64,000 nt of DNA, from NCBI RefSeq assembly GCF_022748595.1, contig NZ_JALDSX010000001.1:121598-185597 (forward strand), given 5' to 3'. The notes under the pieces were generated by a model. It was not told the DNA's origin and ran no database searches. It saw nothing but the letters and a program-made list of their open reading frames with translations. The DNA is from Brevibacterium sp. ZH18 (lineage in GTDB: Bacteria; Actinomycetota; Actinomycetes; Actinomycetales; Brevibacteriaceae). A program made the translations under genes and the position numbers. This document shows, in pieces, positions 8,414 to 16,763 of the stretch (position 1 is its first letter; each line of letters begins with the position of its first letter).

Positions 8414-8457
8414 GTGCAATTGTGGGTGTTTATGCGAATCCGTAATTGCACTGTCAA
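8414..8457 (-). promoter_or_regulatory. Sigma-70-like promoter with an operator-like palindrome
   Basis: On the minus strand TTGACA (8457-8452) is followed after exactly 17 bp by CATAAA (8434-8429), predicting a start near 8422. A perfect 8-bp inverted repeat GTGCAATT/AATTGCAC (8444-8451 and 8414-8421) frames the -10 box, as expected for a repressor operator. It points toward the 30-codon peptide, leaving a leader of about 73 nt. Promoter boxes are read by eye. Confidence 0.6.
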
Positions 8458-8682
8458 AGTTATCACAAATGAAGAATTGCGTGGGAGTTCTGTTCATTCT
8501 TTTTGAACTTTATTCTTCACTACGGCGCGGCAGTGCTCATGAACGGTGAGTCGGTACACGCGAACGGACCGCGAACCGGGCGTGCAGCGACGGGTGCGTG
8601 GCAATTTCGGCGCGGAGGTCGAAGATGCCGGGCCGACCAACGTAGAATCGACTCAGACTCGCTACGTGCTGGGAGAAGACTT

Positions 8683-9573
8683 ATGACACAGGCAGCTGAC
8701 ACATCCCGCCGACTGGTCGTCGGCTACATCGCCACGGATCGCGGACGCGACGCCATCGCCCTGGCCATTTCAATCGCCAGGTCGGTTGAGATCGAACTCG
8801 TCGTCACGATCGTTCGGCCCGAGGCTTCCACATTCACCGCTGGCAATGCGATCCCGCAGGATGGCACCGGCATCGTCGCCCAGCAGCTCGATGACTGGCT
8901 CGAGGAGGCCCTCGCTCTCATACCCGACGACGTCTCGGCTCGCGGAGTCATCCACACATCGTCCAATGAGTCCAAGGGCCTCATGGAGGTCGCCGCCGCC
9001 GAGGGTGCTCTGGGCATCGTCATCGGAGCGCGCGCCACAACACTCATGCGTCAGTTCCGGATCGGCACCGTCGCCACTTCGCTGCTGCACGCATCGGAGG
9101 TTCCCATCGTCCTCGCGCCGTCCGGCAATTCGGACATCGGTCCGATTTCTCGGGTCACGACCCTCTTCGGTGCTCGACCCGGTGCAGCGACGCTCATCGG
9201 TGCTGCCGTACGATCGGCTGCCGCCCTCGACGTGGACCTGCGTCTGCTGTCTCTGATTGAGAATGACGGGCTGGCCGACGACGAGGTCTCTGAGATCACC
9301 GAGTTCGCCGAAGAGTACGGCGGCGCAGTGCTCGCTGCCCGGGCAGCGGACATGTTCAAGACCGGCCGGGCCGCAGTGAAATCGCAGGCGGGCGCCGATA
9401 TCGAGGAAGCAGCCGACAACGTCGACTGGCGCCCGGGGGAGCTGGCCTTCATCGGGTCAAGCCGTCTGGGGCGAGGCGGACGCGTCTTCCTCGGTGCACG
9501 TGCGCGACGTCTGCTGCGTGTGCTTCCGGTCCCGGTCGTCGTCGTTCCCCGGCGCTCCGGCTCCGCTGAATGA
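8683..9573 (+). CDS. Tandem-domain universal stress protein (UspA family)
   Basis: A 296-residue cytoplasmic protein with two Usp domains. The first starts RRLVVGYIATDRGRDAIALA and ends near VPIVLAPSG; the second ends in LGARARRLLRVLPVPVVVVP. The ATP-binding Gly-rich motifs are only partly kept: GARATTLMRQFRIGTVATSLL in domain 1 and SSRLGRGGRVFLGARARRLL in domain 2. ATG 8683 was chosen over upstream in-frame options because it follows GGGAGAAG at a good distance. It overlaps the next hydrolase gene by 4 bases (ATGA), so they are coupled. Confidence 0.88.
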   Translation: MTQAADTSRRLVVGYIATDRGRDAIALAISIARSVEIELVVTIVRPEASTFTAGNAIPQDGTGIVAQQLDDWLEEALALIPDDVSARGVIHTSSNESKGLMEVAAAEGALGIVIGARATTLMRQFRIGTVATSLLHASEVPIVLAPSGNSDIGPISRVTTLFGARPGAATLIGAAVRSAAALDVDLRLLSLIENDGLADDEVSEITEFAEEYGGAVLAARAADMFKTGRAAVKSQAGADIEEAADNVDWRPGELAFIGSSRLGRGGRVFLGARARRLLRVLPVPVVVVPRRSGSAE

Positions 9574-10463
9574 CCGCAGTTCCCGGCCGAACATCCCATC
9601 GCATCGATCTGAGCGTCGCGGGCCACCCGACCGCGGTCTGGCTCCATCCCGCGCCTGCTCAGGCAGTACCGGCATCGGCACGGCCCCTTCTCATGATCCA
9701 CGGGTTCCGGGGGGACCATCACGGGATGGATCGCATCGCGGCCGCCGTGCGCGATCGCGATGTCATCGTTGGGGACCTGCCGGGCTTCGGGCAGACCCTT
9801 CCGCTTCGCGATGGTCTGACTCTCGACGGCTACTGCGATCATCTCGATGCCCTGATCGCCGAGGTGGCCCGACGGTGGGAGAAGCCGCCGATCGTGCTCG
9901 GTCATTCCTTCGGTTCGATCCTCGTCTCGCACCTGGCCGCGCGTCGGCCCGAGACTGCCCCCGAGCTCATCCTCATCAACCCGATCACCTCACCCGCACT
10001 TGAGGGACCGGCGAAGTTCCTCACCTCTCTGACGCGCATCTACTACGGCCTCGGGGCGCGGCTGCCTGAATCCATCGGTCACCAGCTGCTGGCCAATCCC
10101 CTCATCGTCAGAGCCATGAGCGAGGTCATGGCGACGACCGGCGATCGGGGTCTGCGCCGATATATCCATGATCAGCATGCGAAGTACTTCTCGACGTTCT
10201 CCGATCGGACGTCCCTGGCCGAGGCCTTCGATGTCTCGGTCGCACACACCGTCACCGAGGTCGCCGACCGGCTGTGCATGCCCATGCTCGTGGTCGCCGG
10301 GGATCGGGACGCGATCGCGCCGATCGCCGTGACACGGGCCTTCGTCTCCGGCCTCGCGGAGGTCAAATTCGTCGAGCTGGGAGGAGTGGGGCACCTGGTG
10401 CACTATGAGCGGCCCGACGAAGCCGCCTTCGCGATCATGGATTTCTGCTCCGGCCGGGATTAA
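9570..10463 (+). CDS. Alpha/beta hydrolase
   Basis: A 297-residue alpha/beta-hydrolase fold protein. It shows the oxyanion segment MIHGFRGDHHGMD, the nucleophile elbow GHSFGS, a late Asp in VVAGDRDAIAP and the catalytic His in GGVGHLVHYERP. It is coupled to the Usp gene through an ATGA overlap and followed by a clear terminator, so the two form a short operon. No signal peptide is visible. The substrate cannot be named. Confidence 0.9.
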   Translation: MTAVPGRTSHRIDLSVAGHPTAVWLHPAPAQAVPASARPLLMIHGFRGDHHGMDRIAAAVRDRDVIVGDLPGFGQTLPLRDGLTLDGYCDHLDALIAEVARRWEKPPIVLGHSFGSILVSHLAARRPETAPELILINPITSPALEGPAKFLTSLTRIYYGLGARLPESIGHQLLANPLIVRAMSEVMATTGDRGLRRYIHDQHAKYFSTFSDRTSLAEAFDVSVAHTVTEVADRLCMPMLVVAGDRDAIAPIAVTRAFVSGLAEVKFVELGGVGHLVHYERPDEAAFAIMDFCSGRD

Positions 10464-10526
10464 GCCGGACCCGTCGACGGCCTCCTCGGGATGGACTCGT
10501 CAGACAGATCAGACTGGGCAGACAGA

Positions 10527-10563
10527 AGAGGGCCGATGCGATTCAACGCATCGGCCCTCTTTC
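10527..10563 (+). terminator. Rho-independent terminator after the Usp-hydrolase operon
   Basis: A 14-bp perfect stem AGAGGGCCGATGCG with loop ATTCAA and its complement, followed by TTT. It may also serve the convergent membrane gene, since the opposite strand reads TTCTGTC. Confidence 0.85.
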
Positions 10564-10578
10564 GTCAGTCTCTGTCGA

Positions 10579-10806
10579 TCACTCTCTGTGGTCGCGGAGC
10601 CAGTGATAGATCATCGGGACGAGGAATGAGAGTCCAGCAGAGAGCAGACCGCCCCAGAAGACCCAGAACTCGGTTCCCTCGGGAGTGCCCATGGCGGTAC
10701 CGAACAGGTAGATGCCGAACACGAACATGGCGAACGAGATGATGAAGATGATGACATCAGCGAATGAGGCTGAATTCCGCACTCTCTTCGTGGCGGTATT
10801 GGACAT
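10579..10806 (-). CDS. Small two-helix membrane protein
   Basis: A 75-residue protein with two predicted transmembrane helices (about residues 16-38 and 48-68) and charged ends (MSNTATKRVRN and WLRDHRE). GGAGACC precedes ATG 10806. No family is recognised. It is monocistronic, convergent with the hydrolase operon and separated by about 120 bp from the next minus-strand gene. Confidence 0.65.
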   Translation of the reverse strand: MSNTATKRVRNSASFADVIIFIISFAMFVFGIYLFGTAMGTPEGTEFWVFWGGLLSAGLSFLVPMIYHWLRDHRE

Positions 10807-10925
10807 GGTCTCCTCCGACGGTCAATGGGGTCCTGACTGACACACTGCGGTCCAGTCTACATCTCGTAGAGAAGATTCCGGAGTCGGGCCACGCCTGATG
10901 ATGTCGGTCGATCCGAGCGATCGTC

Positions 10926-11339
10926 TCAGTCGCGTTGAGCCCTCTTCTCCGGGACCAGCCAGCCCAGGAGGGCAGACACGATCGAGACGATGACAGCCGC
11001 GAGGATCGCCGAGAAGAAGAACGAGTCGATGGTGAAGACGAACGGTGTGAAACCGGAGAGCCAACTCGTCAGTGCCAGCATCACCGCGTTGATGACGACG
11101 GAAAACAGTCCCAGCGTCAGGCACGTGATCGGAGCGGAGACGAAGCTGAGGATCGGTTTGATGAACGCGTTGGCGAGGCCGAAGATCAGCCCGACGACGA
11201 GGTAGGAGATGATCATCGCGGGAATCGGCCCGGTCTGGTCCTCGACGACGCGGTTTCCTGCAATCTCGACGCCGGGCAGGATCCACGCCGCGACCCAGAT
11301 CGCACAGGCGTTGACGACAACTCGAGAGAGGAAGTTCAT
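10926..11339 (-). CDS. Phage-holin-family 4 (YvlD-like) membrane protein
   Basis: A 137-residue protein with four hydrophobic helices. The pattern LANAFIKPILSFVSAPITCLTLGLFSVVINA is typical of the PF04020/YvlD family (repeated PI-LxxLTLGL-type motifs). Despite the family name this is a common chromosomal membrane protein, and no prophage genes are near. ATG 11339 gives the usual N-terminus MNFLSRVVVNA; a longer 157-residue frame exists but adds a non-hydrophobic head without support. Confidence 0.82.
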   Translation of the reverse strand: MNFLSRVVVNACAIWVAAWILPGVEIAGNRVVEDQTGPIPAMIISYLVVGLIFGLANAFIKPILSFVSAPITCLTLGLFSVVINAVMLALTSWLSGFTPFVFTIDSFFFSAILAAVIVSIVSALLGWLVPEKRAQRD

Positions 11340-11567
11340 GGCTTCATCATTGCAGGCCGATCTGCATTCTTTCTGAGTCGCGGACGTGAGGAAGCTCAAT
11401 CCGCGCCAGCCCCGAAGGGCCTCGTCCTGCGCCGCTGGAACCGGTAGCCTGGAGACAGCGCCAGACGGCGTATGTCAGCAGAAGTGTGCATCTACCGAGT
11501 GATTTGATCCAGGTCACCACGGCGGCACGGATCCCCGCGCATCCGGCGGGGCAGAAACTGGATTGGT

Positions 11568-12836
11568 ATGTCGAGTTCTCAGACCAGCACCCGCACCCAC
11601 AGCGACGCGAGTGCAGCCCCGACGCTGTTCTCCGTCGTCGGACGCACCTACTTTCCCATCGCCTTCATGGCACGCCTGCCCTATGCCATGGTCGTCATCG
11701 GCGTGCTCACCCTCGTCGTCGCCGGACGTGGATCGCTCAGCCTCGGCGGCATCAATTCGGCCATGGTCGGACTCGGCACAGCCCTGTTCGGATCATTCAT
11801 CGGCGCGGCCGCAGACCGCTGGGGGCAGCGGATCGTGCTGCTGACCATCGGACTGCTCAACTGTGCGGCTCTGATCTTCATGGCGTGGGTCGTCTACAGT
11901 CCTCTGCCCGACGCGATCGTGCTCATCGCAGCGTTCGCGATCGGAGCCACAGCGCCGCAGGTGGCACCGATGTCCCGATCGCGTCTCGTCGAGATCATCA
12001 TGACCCGTCTGCAGGGGCCGCGTCAGCCCAAGACGCTCAACTCGACGATGGCCTACGAGTCGGCCGCAGACGAGTTCGTCTTCGTCTTCGGGCCCGTCAT
12101 CGTCGGCCTCCTCGCCACCACGCTCCATCCGGTCGCCCCCATCATCGGCGCCGTCATCATGACCCTCGTGTTCGTCACCTCGTTCGCACTCCATCCCAGC
12201 GGCCGCGCACAGTCGACCTCATCGGCGGGACCGCGGGTGCAGGGCCCCGCCAAGGACCTGTTCACATTCGGAGTGCTCGTCATCGTCTTCGGGGTCTTCG
12301 GCATCGGTCTCGTCTTCGGCTCCACCCTGACTGCACTGACCGCACTGATGAATGACATCGGGCGGGCGGAGGAGGCCGGACTCGTCTACGGAGTCATGGG
12401 CATCGGCTCCGCCATCCTCGCGATCTCCGTCGCCCTGTTCTCACCGCGCTTCCGGCTCTGGGCCCGCTGGCTGTGCTTCGCACCGCTGATGGTCATCGGC
12501 GCGATCCTGCTCTCGTGCAGCGAATCGATGCCGCTGGTCATCGTCGCGCTGCTGCTGATGGGCTGCGCAGTCGGTCCGACCCTCGTGACGCTGTTCAGCC
12601 TCGCCGCCGAGCGCAGTCCGCTGGGGCGATCGGCCACCGTCATGTCGATGGCCGGATCCGCGATCATCGTCGGGCAGTCAGTGGCATCGGCAGTCAACGG
12701 AATCCTCGCCGAGGCGGACGGGACCTCAGCCGCAATGGCTGTCCCGATGGCGGCTGCCGCGATCGTCCTCCTGGCCGGCCTGCTCAACCTCCTCGTCGGC
12801 GACAGCGCCCGAAAAAGAGACCTGGTTCACTCGTAG
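11568..12836 (+). CDS. Major facilitator superfamily transporter
   Basis: A 422-residue protein with about 12 hydrophobic segments. The N-terminal part carries IGAAADRWGQR, the conserved MFS loop 2-3 signature. YESAADEFVFVFGPVIVG lies near the middle and MSMAGSAIIVGQSVASAVNG in the last third. This type is close to putative drug or metabolite exporters of actinobacteria. It stands alone. A GC-rich 7-bp stem (12847-12865) lies just after the stop. Confidence 0.85.
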   Translation: MSSSQTSTRTHSDASAAPTLFSVVGRTYFPIAFMARLPYAMVVIGVLTLVVAGRGSLSLGGINSAMVGLGTALFGSFIGAAADRWGQRIVLLTIGLLNCAALIFMAWVVYSPLPDAIVLIAAFAIGATAPQVAPMSRSRLVEIIMTRLQGPRQPKTLNSTMAYESAADEFVFVFGPVIVGLLATTLHPVAPIIGAVIMTLVFVTSFALHPSGRAQSTSSAGPRVQGPAKDLFTFGVLVIVFGVFGIGLVFGSTLTALTALMNDIGRAEEAGLVYGVMGIGSAILAISVALFSPRFRLWARWLCFAPLMVIGAILLSCSESMPLVIVALLLMGCAVGPTLVTLFSLAAERSPLGRSATVMSMAGSAIIVGQSVASAVNGILAEADGTSAAMAVPMAAAAIVLLAGLLNLLVGDSARKRDLVHS

Positions 12837-12846
12837 TTTCCGCGTT

Positions 12847-12865
12847 CTGGGACGCAGCGTCCCAG
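12847..12865. promoter_or_regulatory. Short perfect palindrome between the MFS and POT genes
   Basis: CTGGGACGC-A-GCGTCCCAG is a near-perfect palindrome 11 bp after the MFS stop and about 108 bp before the POT start. There is no T-tract, so it could be a weak terminator stem or an operator for the peptide transporter. The role is undecided. Confidence 0.35.
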
Positions 12866-12972
12866 CATTGCCAGCGTGTGACCTGAGGCATGTCGGAGAG
12901 TAGCATTGCCGCTTGTTCACAGTGAAACGCGCAGCGATTCGCGCGTTTGCACCGCACTACGGAAAGCACGAT

Positions 12973-14442
12973 ATGTCATCAAGCACCTCGACGACCGAGG
13001 CCGTGCGGAACGACACCCGCTTCTTCGGGCACCCGCTTCCGCTCATGCAGCTGTTCAGCCTGGAACTGTGGGAACGGTTCTCCTACTACGGCATGAACGG
13101 CATCCTGGTCCTCTACCTGTACTTCCAGGTCTCCGACGGCGGCCTGGCCATGCCGCAGCCGACTGCGATCGGAATCGTCGGCGCCTACGGCGGCGCAGTC
13201 TTCCTCGCCACGATCCTCGGCGCCTGGGTCGCCGACAGGCTGCTGGGCCCGGAGAAGGTTCTCTTCTACTCGGCGATCATCATCATGGTCGGACACATCT
13301 GCCTAGCACTGGTGCCCGGTTATGGCGGAGTCGCCGCCGGACTCATTCTCGTCGCCCTCGGCTCCGGCGGACTGAAGGCCAATGCCTCCGCGCTGGTCGG
13401 AGAGCTCTACGAGGAGAAGGACCCCCGTCGGGACGCAGGCTTCACCCTCTTCTACATGGGCGTCAACCTCGGTGCTTTCCTCGGTCCGCTGATCACCGGC
13501 CTGCTGCAGGACAGCATCGGCTTCCACGTCGGCTTCGGCGCCGCCGCTGTCGGCATGGCGCTGGGCCTCATCATCTACGCCACAGGTCGGAAGAAGCTGC
13601 CCGACGAGGCACGCGGCGCGGTCAACCCTCTGCCCGGATCCAAGCTCGTCCTGTTCCTGCTGGCCATCGTCGTCGCAGTGATCATCATCGTGGTGCTGTG
13701 GATGACCGGGGTCGTCAACCCCGACAACCTCGACTGGTGGATCGCCGGCATCTCCGCCGGCGCTGCGATCTGCTACTTCATCGTCATGAGCACGAGCCCG
13801 CAGACCTCTGCCGATGAGCGTTCACGCGTGGCGGCATTCATCCCGTTCTTCGTCACCAGCGTCGTGTTCTGGTCCCTGTATCAGCAGATCTTCGGTACCA
13901 TCACCGCGTATTCGGATACGCAGATGAATCGCGAGATCTTCGGCTGGGAGATGCCGATCAGCTGGGTTCAGCTGATTCCGGCGATCTTCGTCATCGCCTT
14001 CGCACCGGTCTTCTCCACCATCTGGATGAAGTTGGGGCCACGGCAGATCTCGACCCCGGTCAAGGCGGGGCTCGCACTCATCCTGATCGGCATCGCGTTC
14101 CTCCTGTTCCTTCCGTTCGCGAATGGCGAGGCGCACTCGACACCGCTGCTGTGGGTGGCTCTCATCCTGTTGCTCTTCGTCTTCGCCGAACTGCTCATCT
14201 CGCCGATCGGCCTGTCCTTCTCCTCGAAGGTCGCGCCGAAGGTCTTCCAGTCACAGATGATCGCGGTGTTCTTCCTCTCCTCGGGCGTCGGAACCGCGTT
14301 GTCCGGTGTGCTCGGCGGATACTACTCCGCGGACAACCAGACACCGTACTGGTCGTCCATCGGGGCAGCATCGATCGTTCTCGGCCTGCTGGCACTGACC
14401 CTGACCAAGCCGATGCTCAAGGCTCTGCGCGGAATCCGCTGA
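12973..14442 (+). CDS. POT/PTR family proton-dependent oligopeptide transporter
   Basis: A 489-residue protein with about 14 hydrophobic segments. The PTR signatures are present: ELWERFSYYGMNGILVLYLY near residue 30 (ExxERFxYY) and the second signature region GSGGLKANASALVGELYEEK followed by FYMGVNLGAFLGP. It imports di- and tripeptides with protons. ATG 12973 has GGAAAG six bases upstream. The gene is monocistronic and ends at a repeat block and terminator. Confidence 0.93.
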   Translation: MSSSTSTTEAVRNDTRFFGHPLPLMQLFSLELWERFSYYGMNGILVLYLYFQVSDGGLAMPQPTAIGIVGAYGGAVFLATILGAWVADRLLGPEKVLFYSAIIIMVGHICLALVPGYGGVAAGLILVALGSGGLKANASALVGELYEEKDPRRDAGFTLFYMGVNLGAFLGPLITGLLQDSIGFHVGFGAAAVGMALGLIIYATGRKKLPDEARGAVNPLPGSKLVLFLLAIVVAVIIIVVLWMTGVVNPDNLDWWIAGISAGAAICYFIVMSTSPQTSADERSRVAAFIPFFVTSVVFWSLYQQIFGTITAYSDTQMNREIFGWEMPISWVQLIPAIFVIAFAPVFSTIWMKLGPRQISTPVKAGLALILIGIAFLLFLPFANGEAHSTPLLWVALILLLFVFAELLISPIGLSFSSKVAPKVFQSQMIAVFFLSSGVGTALSGVLGGYYSADNQTPYWSSIGAASIVLGLLALTLTKPMLKALRGIR

Positions 14443-14447
14443 CGCCA

Positions 14448-14504
14448 CACAGGCTCACTTGAGTCGCACAGACTCACTTGAGTTGCGCAGGCTCTCTTGA
14501 GTTG
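14448..14504. repeat. Three 19-bp tandem repeats after the POT gene
   Basis: Copies at 14448-14466, 14467-14485 and 14486-14504 share the frame (c/cg)caCAGrCTCaCTTGAGTyG with two or three substitutions between copies. They begin 5 bp after the stop codon and precede the terminator. No function is known. Confidence 0.8.
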
Positions 14505-14513
14505 CGTAGATCG

Positions 14514-14549
14514 AACGCCCTCATTCACCTCGTGTGAATGGGGGGCGTT
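14514..14549. terminator. Terminator between convergent POT and CPBP genes
   Basis: A stem of about 15 bp (AACGCCCTCATTCAC with GTGAATGGGGGGCGTT, one bulged G) and a 5-nt loop, ending in TTT on the plus strand. It can serve both converging genes. Confidence 0.75.
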
Positions 14550-14616
14550 TCGTCTGGATGTCGCGCGCTGCCGTGAACAGTGTGCACATGTGGCCCACCG
14601 GTCAGCTGAGGTGCCT

Positions 14617-15474
14617 TCAGATTCCGAAGAATATCGGCAGTGCCTCGGGATGATGGGCGTGGACGATCGTAAGGAAGACCAGTGCGTCGAAGAGGAGGTG
14701 CACGGTCACCGTGTAGGGCAGGGACTTCGTGCGTGTGAAGATGAATGCCTGGACGAGAGCGAACGGGATCGTCAGCAACGGGCCGATCGACCGATATCCC
14801 AACTCCCAGAGGAATGACACGAAGATCACCGAGGTGATGATGTTGGCCGTCCAGAATTGGAAGTGTTTGCGCAGCAGAGCGAAGACCGTGCAGATGAAGA
14901 ACAGCTCATCCCAGATCCCGACGGCGTTGACTCCGAAGAAGAGACGGATGATCTCGTCCCAGTGGGTCACCGGCGGCCAGTTGAGGTAGACCCCCGTGCG
15001 CATGAAGTACTGGGGGAGGATGAGCCAGGCGACGACGATCACGAAGGCCAGCCATGCCCATTCGAGCCGCGACCATCTCTGTCCGCGCCGGAGCGGGAAG
15101 ACGATGGTCCGATCGTGGAACCAGTACCGGGTGATCAGCCACGGTCCGATGACCACGGTGCTGAGCACGAGGCCCATACGCGCGATGTTGGCCCACGAAA
15201 TGTCGGCCTCGACCGAGATGGACGAGATGAGCCCGAGGCAGCCAGCGATGACGCTGAGGTCGCGGGCTAAGACGCGATCGGTCATCCATGCGATGATGAC
15301 CGAAGCGATCATCGGCATGTAGCCGAAGGCTCTCACCTCGGGGAACGTCGTGCCGAGGCCGAAGAGGACGAAAGCCGACAGTGCCAGCAGCACCGCTGCG
15401 AGGCCGGGCCACGACACCACGGAGAAGCGGCGAGGTGCGGGCTCGAGTTGAGAGTGCGTGTCCACGATGCACAC
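14617..15474 (-). CDS. CPBP-like intramembrane protease family membrane protein
   Basis: A 285-residue protein with about eight hydrophobic segments. The C-terminal third resembles the CPBP (CAAX/bacteriocin-processing) fold: WDELFFICTVFALLRKHF corresponds to the EExxxR motif, then FLWELGYRS, then HLLFDALVF. The first Glu is Asp here and the Arg is missing, so activity is doubtful. GTG at 15474 opens the frame and GTG 15465 is an alternative. It is divergent from moeA but probably unrelated. Confidence 0.65.
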   Translation of the reverse strand: MCIVDTHSQLEPAPRRFSVVSWPGLAAVLLALSAFVLFGLGTTFPEVRAFGYMPMIASVIIAWMTDRVLARDLSVIAGCLGLISSISVEADISWANIARMGLVLSTVVIGPWLITRYWFHDRTIVFPLRRGQRWSRLEWAWLAFVIVVAWLILPQYFMRTGVYLNWPPVTHWDEIIRLFFGVNAVGIWDELFFICTVFALLRKHFQFWTANIITSVIFVSFLWELGYRSIGPLLTIPFALVQAFIFTRTKSLPYTVTVHLLFDALVFLTIVHAHHPEALPIFFGI

Positions 15475-15546
15475 TCTAGAGCACCGCAGTCCGAGAACGT
15501 CGTCGGCAGCCGGTGGCGCCCCGTAGGATCTGAGGCAGGCGAAAGG

Positions 15547-16746
15547 ATGTCAGTGGAACCTGAGGAATACTGCGAGCTCATCGCGGGCTCCGCCCCGCAG
15601 CGCACCGGCATGGTCGTGGGCACGGATGAGGCGATCGGGCGCACTGCGGCCGAGGACGTCATCGCCGACGTTGCGCTGCCGGCGTTCGCGACTTCGGCGA
15701 TGGACGGATACGCCCTCGACGTGCAGGCGCTCACCCGCGCCCGGGCGGGCGTGCGGATCAGCGTCACCGGAGACGTCCCGGCAGGGGGCGCAACCGTGGA
15801 CATCCTGCCCGGGACCGCAGTGCGGGTGATGACCGGGGCCCAAGTCCCCAACGCCGCCGAGGCGGTCGTTCCCGTCGAATTCACTGATGCCTCCCGCACA
15901 GGAGCTGCGCCCGACCACCTCGTCGTCACCGGTCTTCCTGACCGTCTGCGCTCGGGCTGGAACATCCGGCACGTGGGGGAGGACACCCAGGTCGGGGACA
16001 CCGTGATCACTGCCGGCAAGACCATCACCGCCGCTGGAGTCGGCACGCTCGCAATGCTCGGCCGCACCGAAATCAGCGTGCAGCGGCCCCTGACCGTCGG
16101 GATCATCGTCACTGGCGATGAGCTGCGCACCGACGCGACCGCCTCGGCGAAGGCAGGTTCCGGACCGTTCATCCACAATTCGAATCTGCCGATGCTCGCG
16201 TCGGCACTCAGGCAGGCTGGAGCCGTCCCGCTCGAACGCGGATGCGGTGACGATCCGAATGACCTGCTGCAGATCCTCGACGACCTCGCCGGACAGGTCG
16301 ACCTGATCATCACCACCGGCGGGATCAGCGCCGGTGCCTTCGAAGTCGTCCGGCAGGCGCTCGAAGGCCGCCACTCGACCTTTCTACGTCTCGGGCTGCG
16401 TCCGGGCGGCCCGCAGGGGTACGGCCGCTGCGGCAATGTACCCATGCTGCATTCCCCAGGGACCCCGACGGGAGCATTCCTGTCGTTCCACCTCTTCGCC
16501 GTCTCACTGCTGACGGGTCGGACCTTGGACACGCGGTGGAAGAAGGCGGTCTTCGCCGGTCCCGCCGTCGCAGGCCATCGCAAGGGTGTGTCCCTGGCCC
16601 CGGGGCGCTTCACTGCGCACGGAGAGGTCGAGATCGCCCCGCGTTCACGTCTGCGCGACTTCGCGGGCGCCGATGTGATCATCAGAGTCCCCGGTGCTCC
16701 CAGCGCCCTCGAAGACGGGGACGTGATCTCTGTCCTCGACTGCTGA
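15547..16746 (+). CDS. moeA: Molybdopterin molybdotransferase, copy 1
   Basis: A 399-residue MoeA-type enzyme that inserts molybdate into adenylated molybdopterin. Visible features are FATSAMDGYAL, TGDVPAGG, the GIIVTGDELR segment, TTGGISAGAFEVV and LRPGGPQGYGR. ATG 15547 abuts GAAAGG, so GTG 15553 may be the real start with proper spacing. The C-terminal domain IV is present. It opens a short moeA-moeZ run. A second, more typical moeA lies 3 kb downstream. Confidence 0.9.
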   Translation: MSVEPEEYCELIAGSAPQRTGMVVGTDEAIGRTAAEDVIADVALPAFATSAMDGYALDVQALTRARAGVRISVTGDVPAGGATVDILPGTAVRVMTGAQVPNAAEAVVPVEFTDASRTGAAPDHLVVTGLPDRLRSGWNIRHVGEDTQVGDTVITAGKTITAAGVGTLAMLGRTEISVQRPLTVGIIVTGDELRTDATASAKAGSGPFIHNSNLPMLASALRQAGAVPLERGCGDDPNDLLQILDDLAGQVDLIITTGGISAGAFEVVRQALEGRHSTFLRLGLRPGGPQGYGRCGNVPMLHSPGTPTGAFLSFHLFAVSLLTGRTLDTRWKKAVFAGPAVAGHRKGVSLAPGRFTAHGEVEIAPRSRLRDFAGADVIIRVPGAPSALEDGDVISVLDC

Positions 16747-16763
16747 GAACTAGACTGGCAACT

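Noticed and set aside
10926..11339. Holin-like gene as a sign of a prophage
   Set aside because: It belongs to the chromosomal YvlD/holin-4 family, and no phage structural, lysis or integrase genes are near.
14448..14504. CRISPR array
   Set aside because: The 19-bp units are directly adjacent without spacers, and no cas genes are present.
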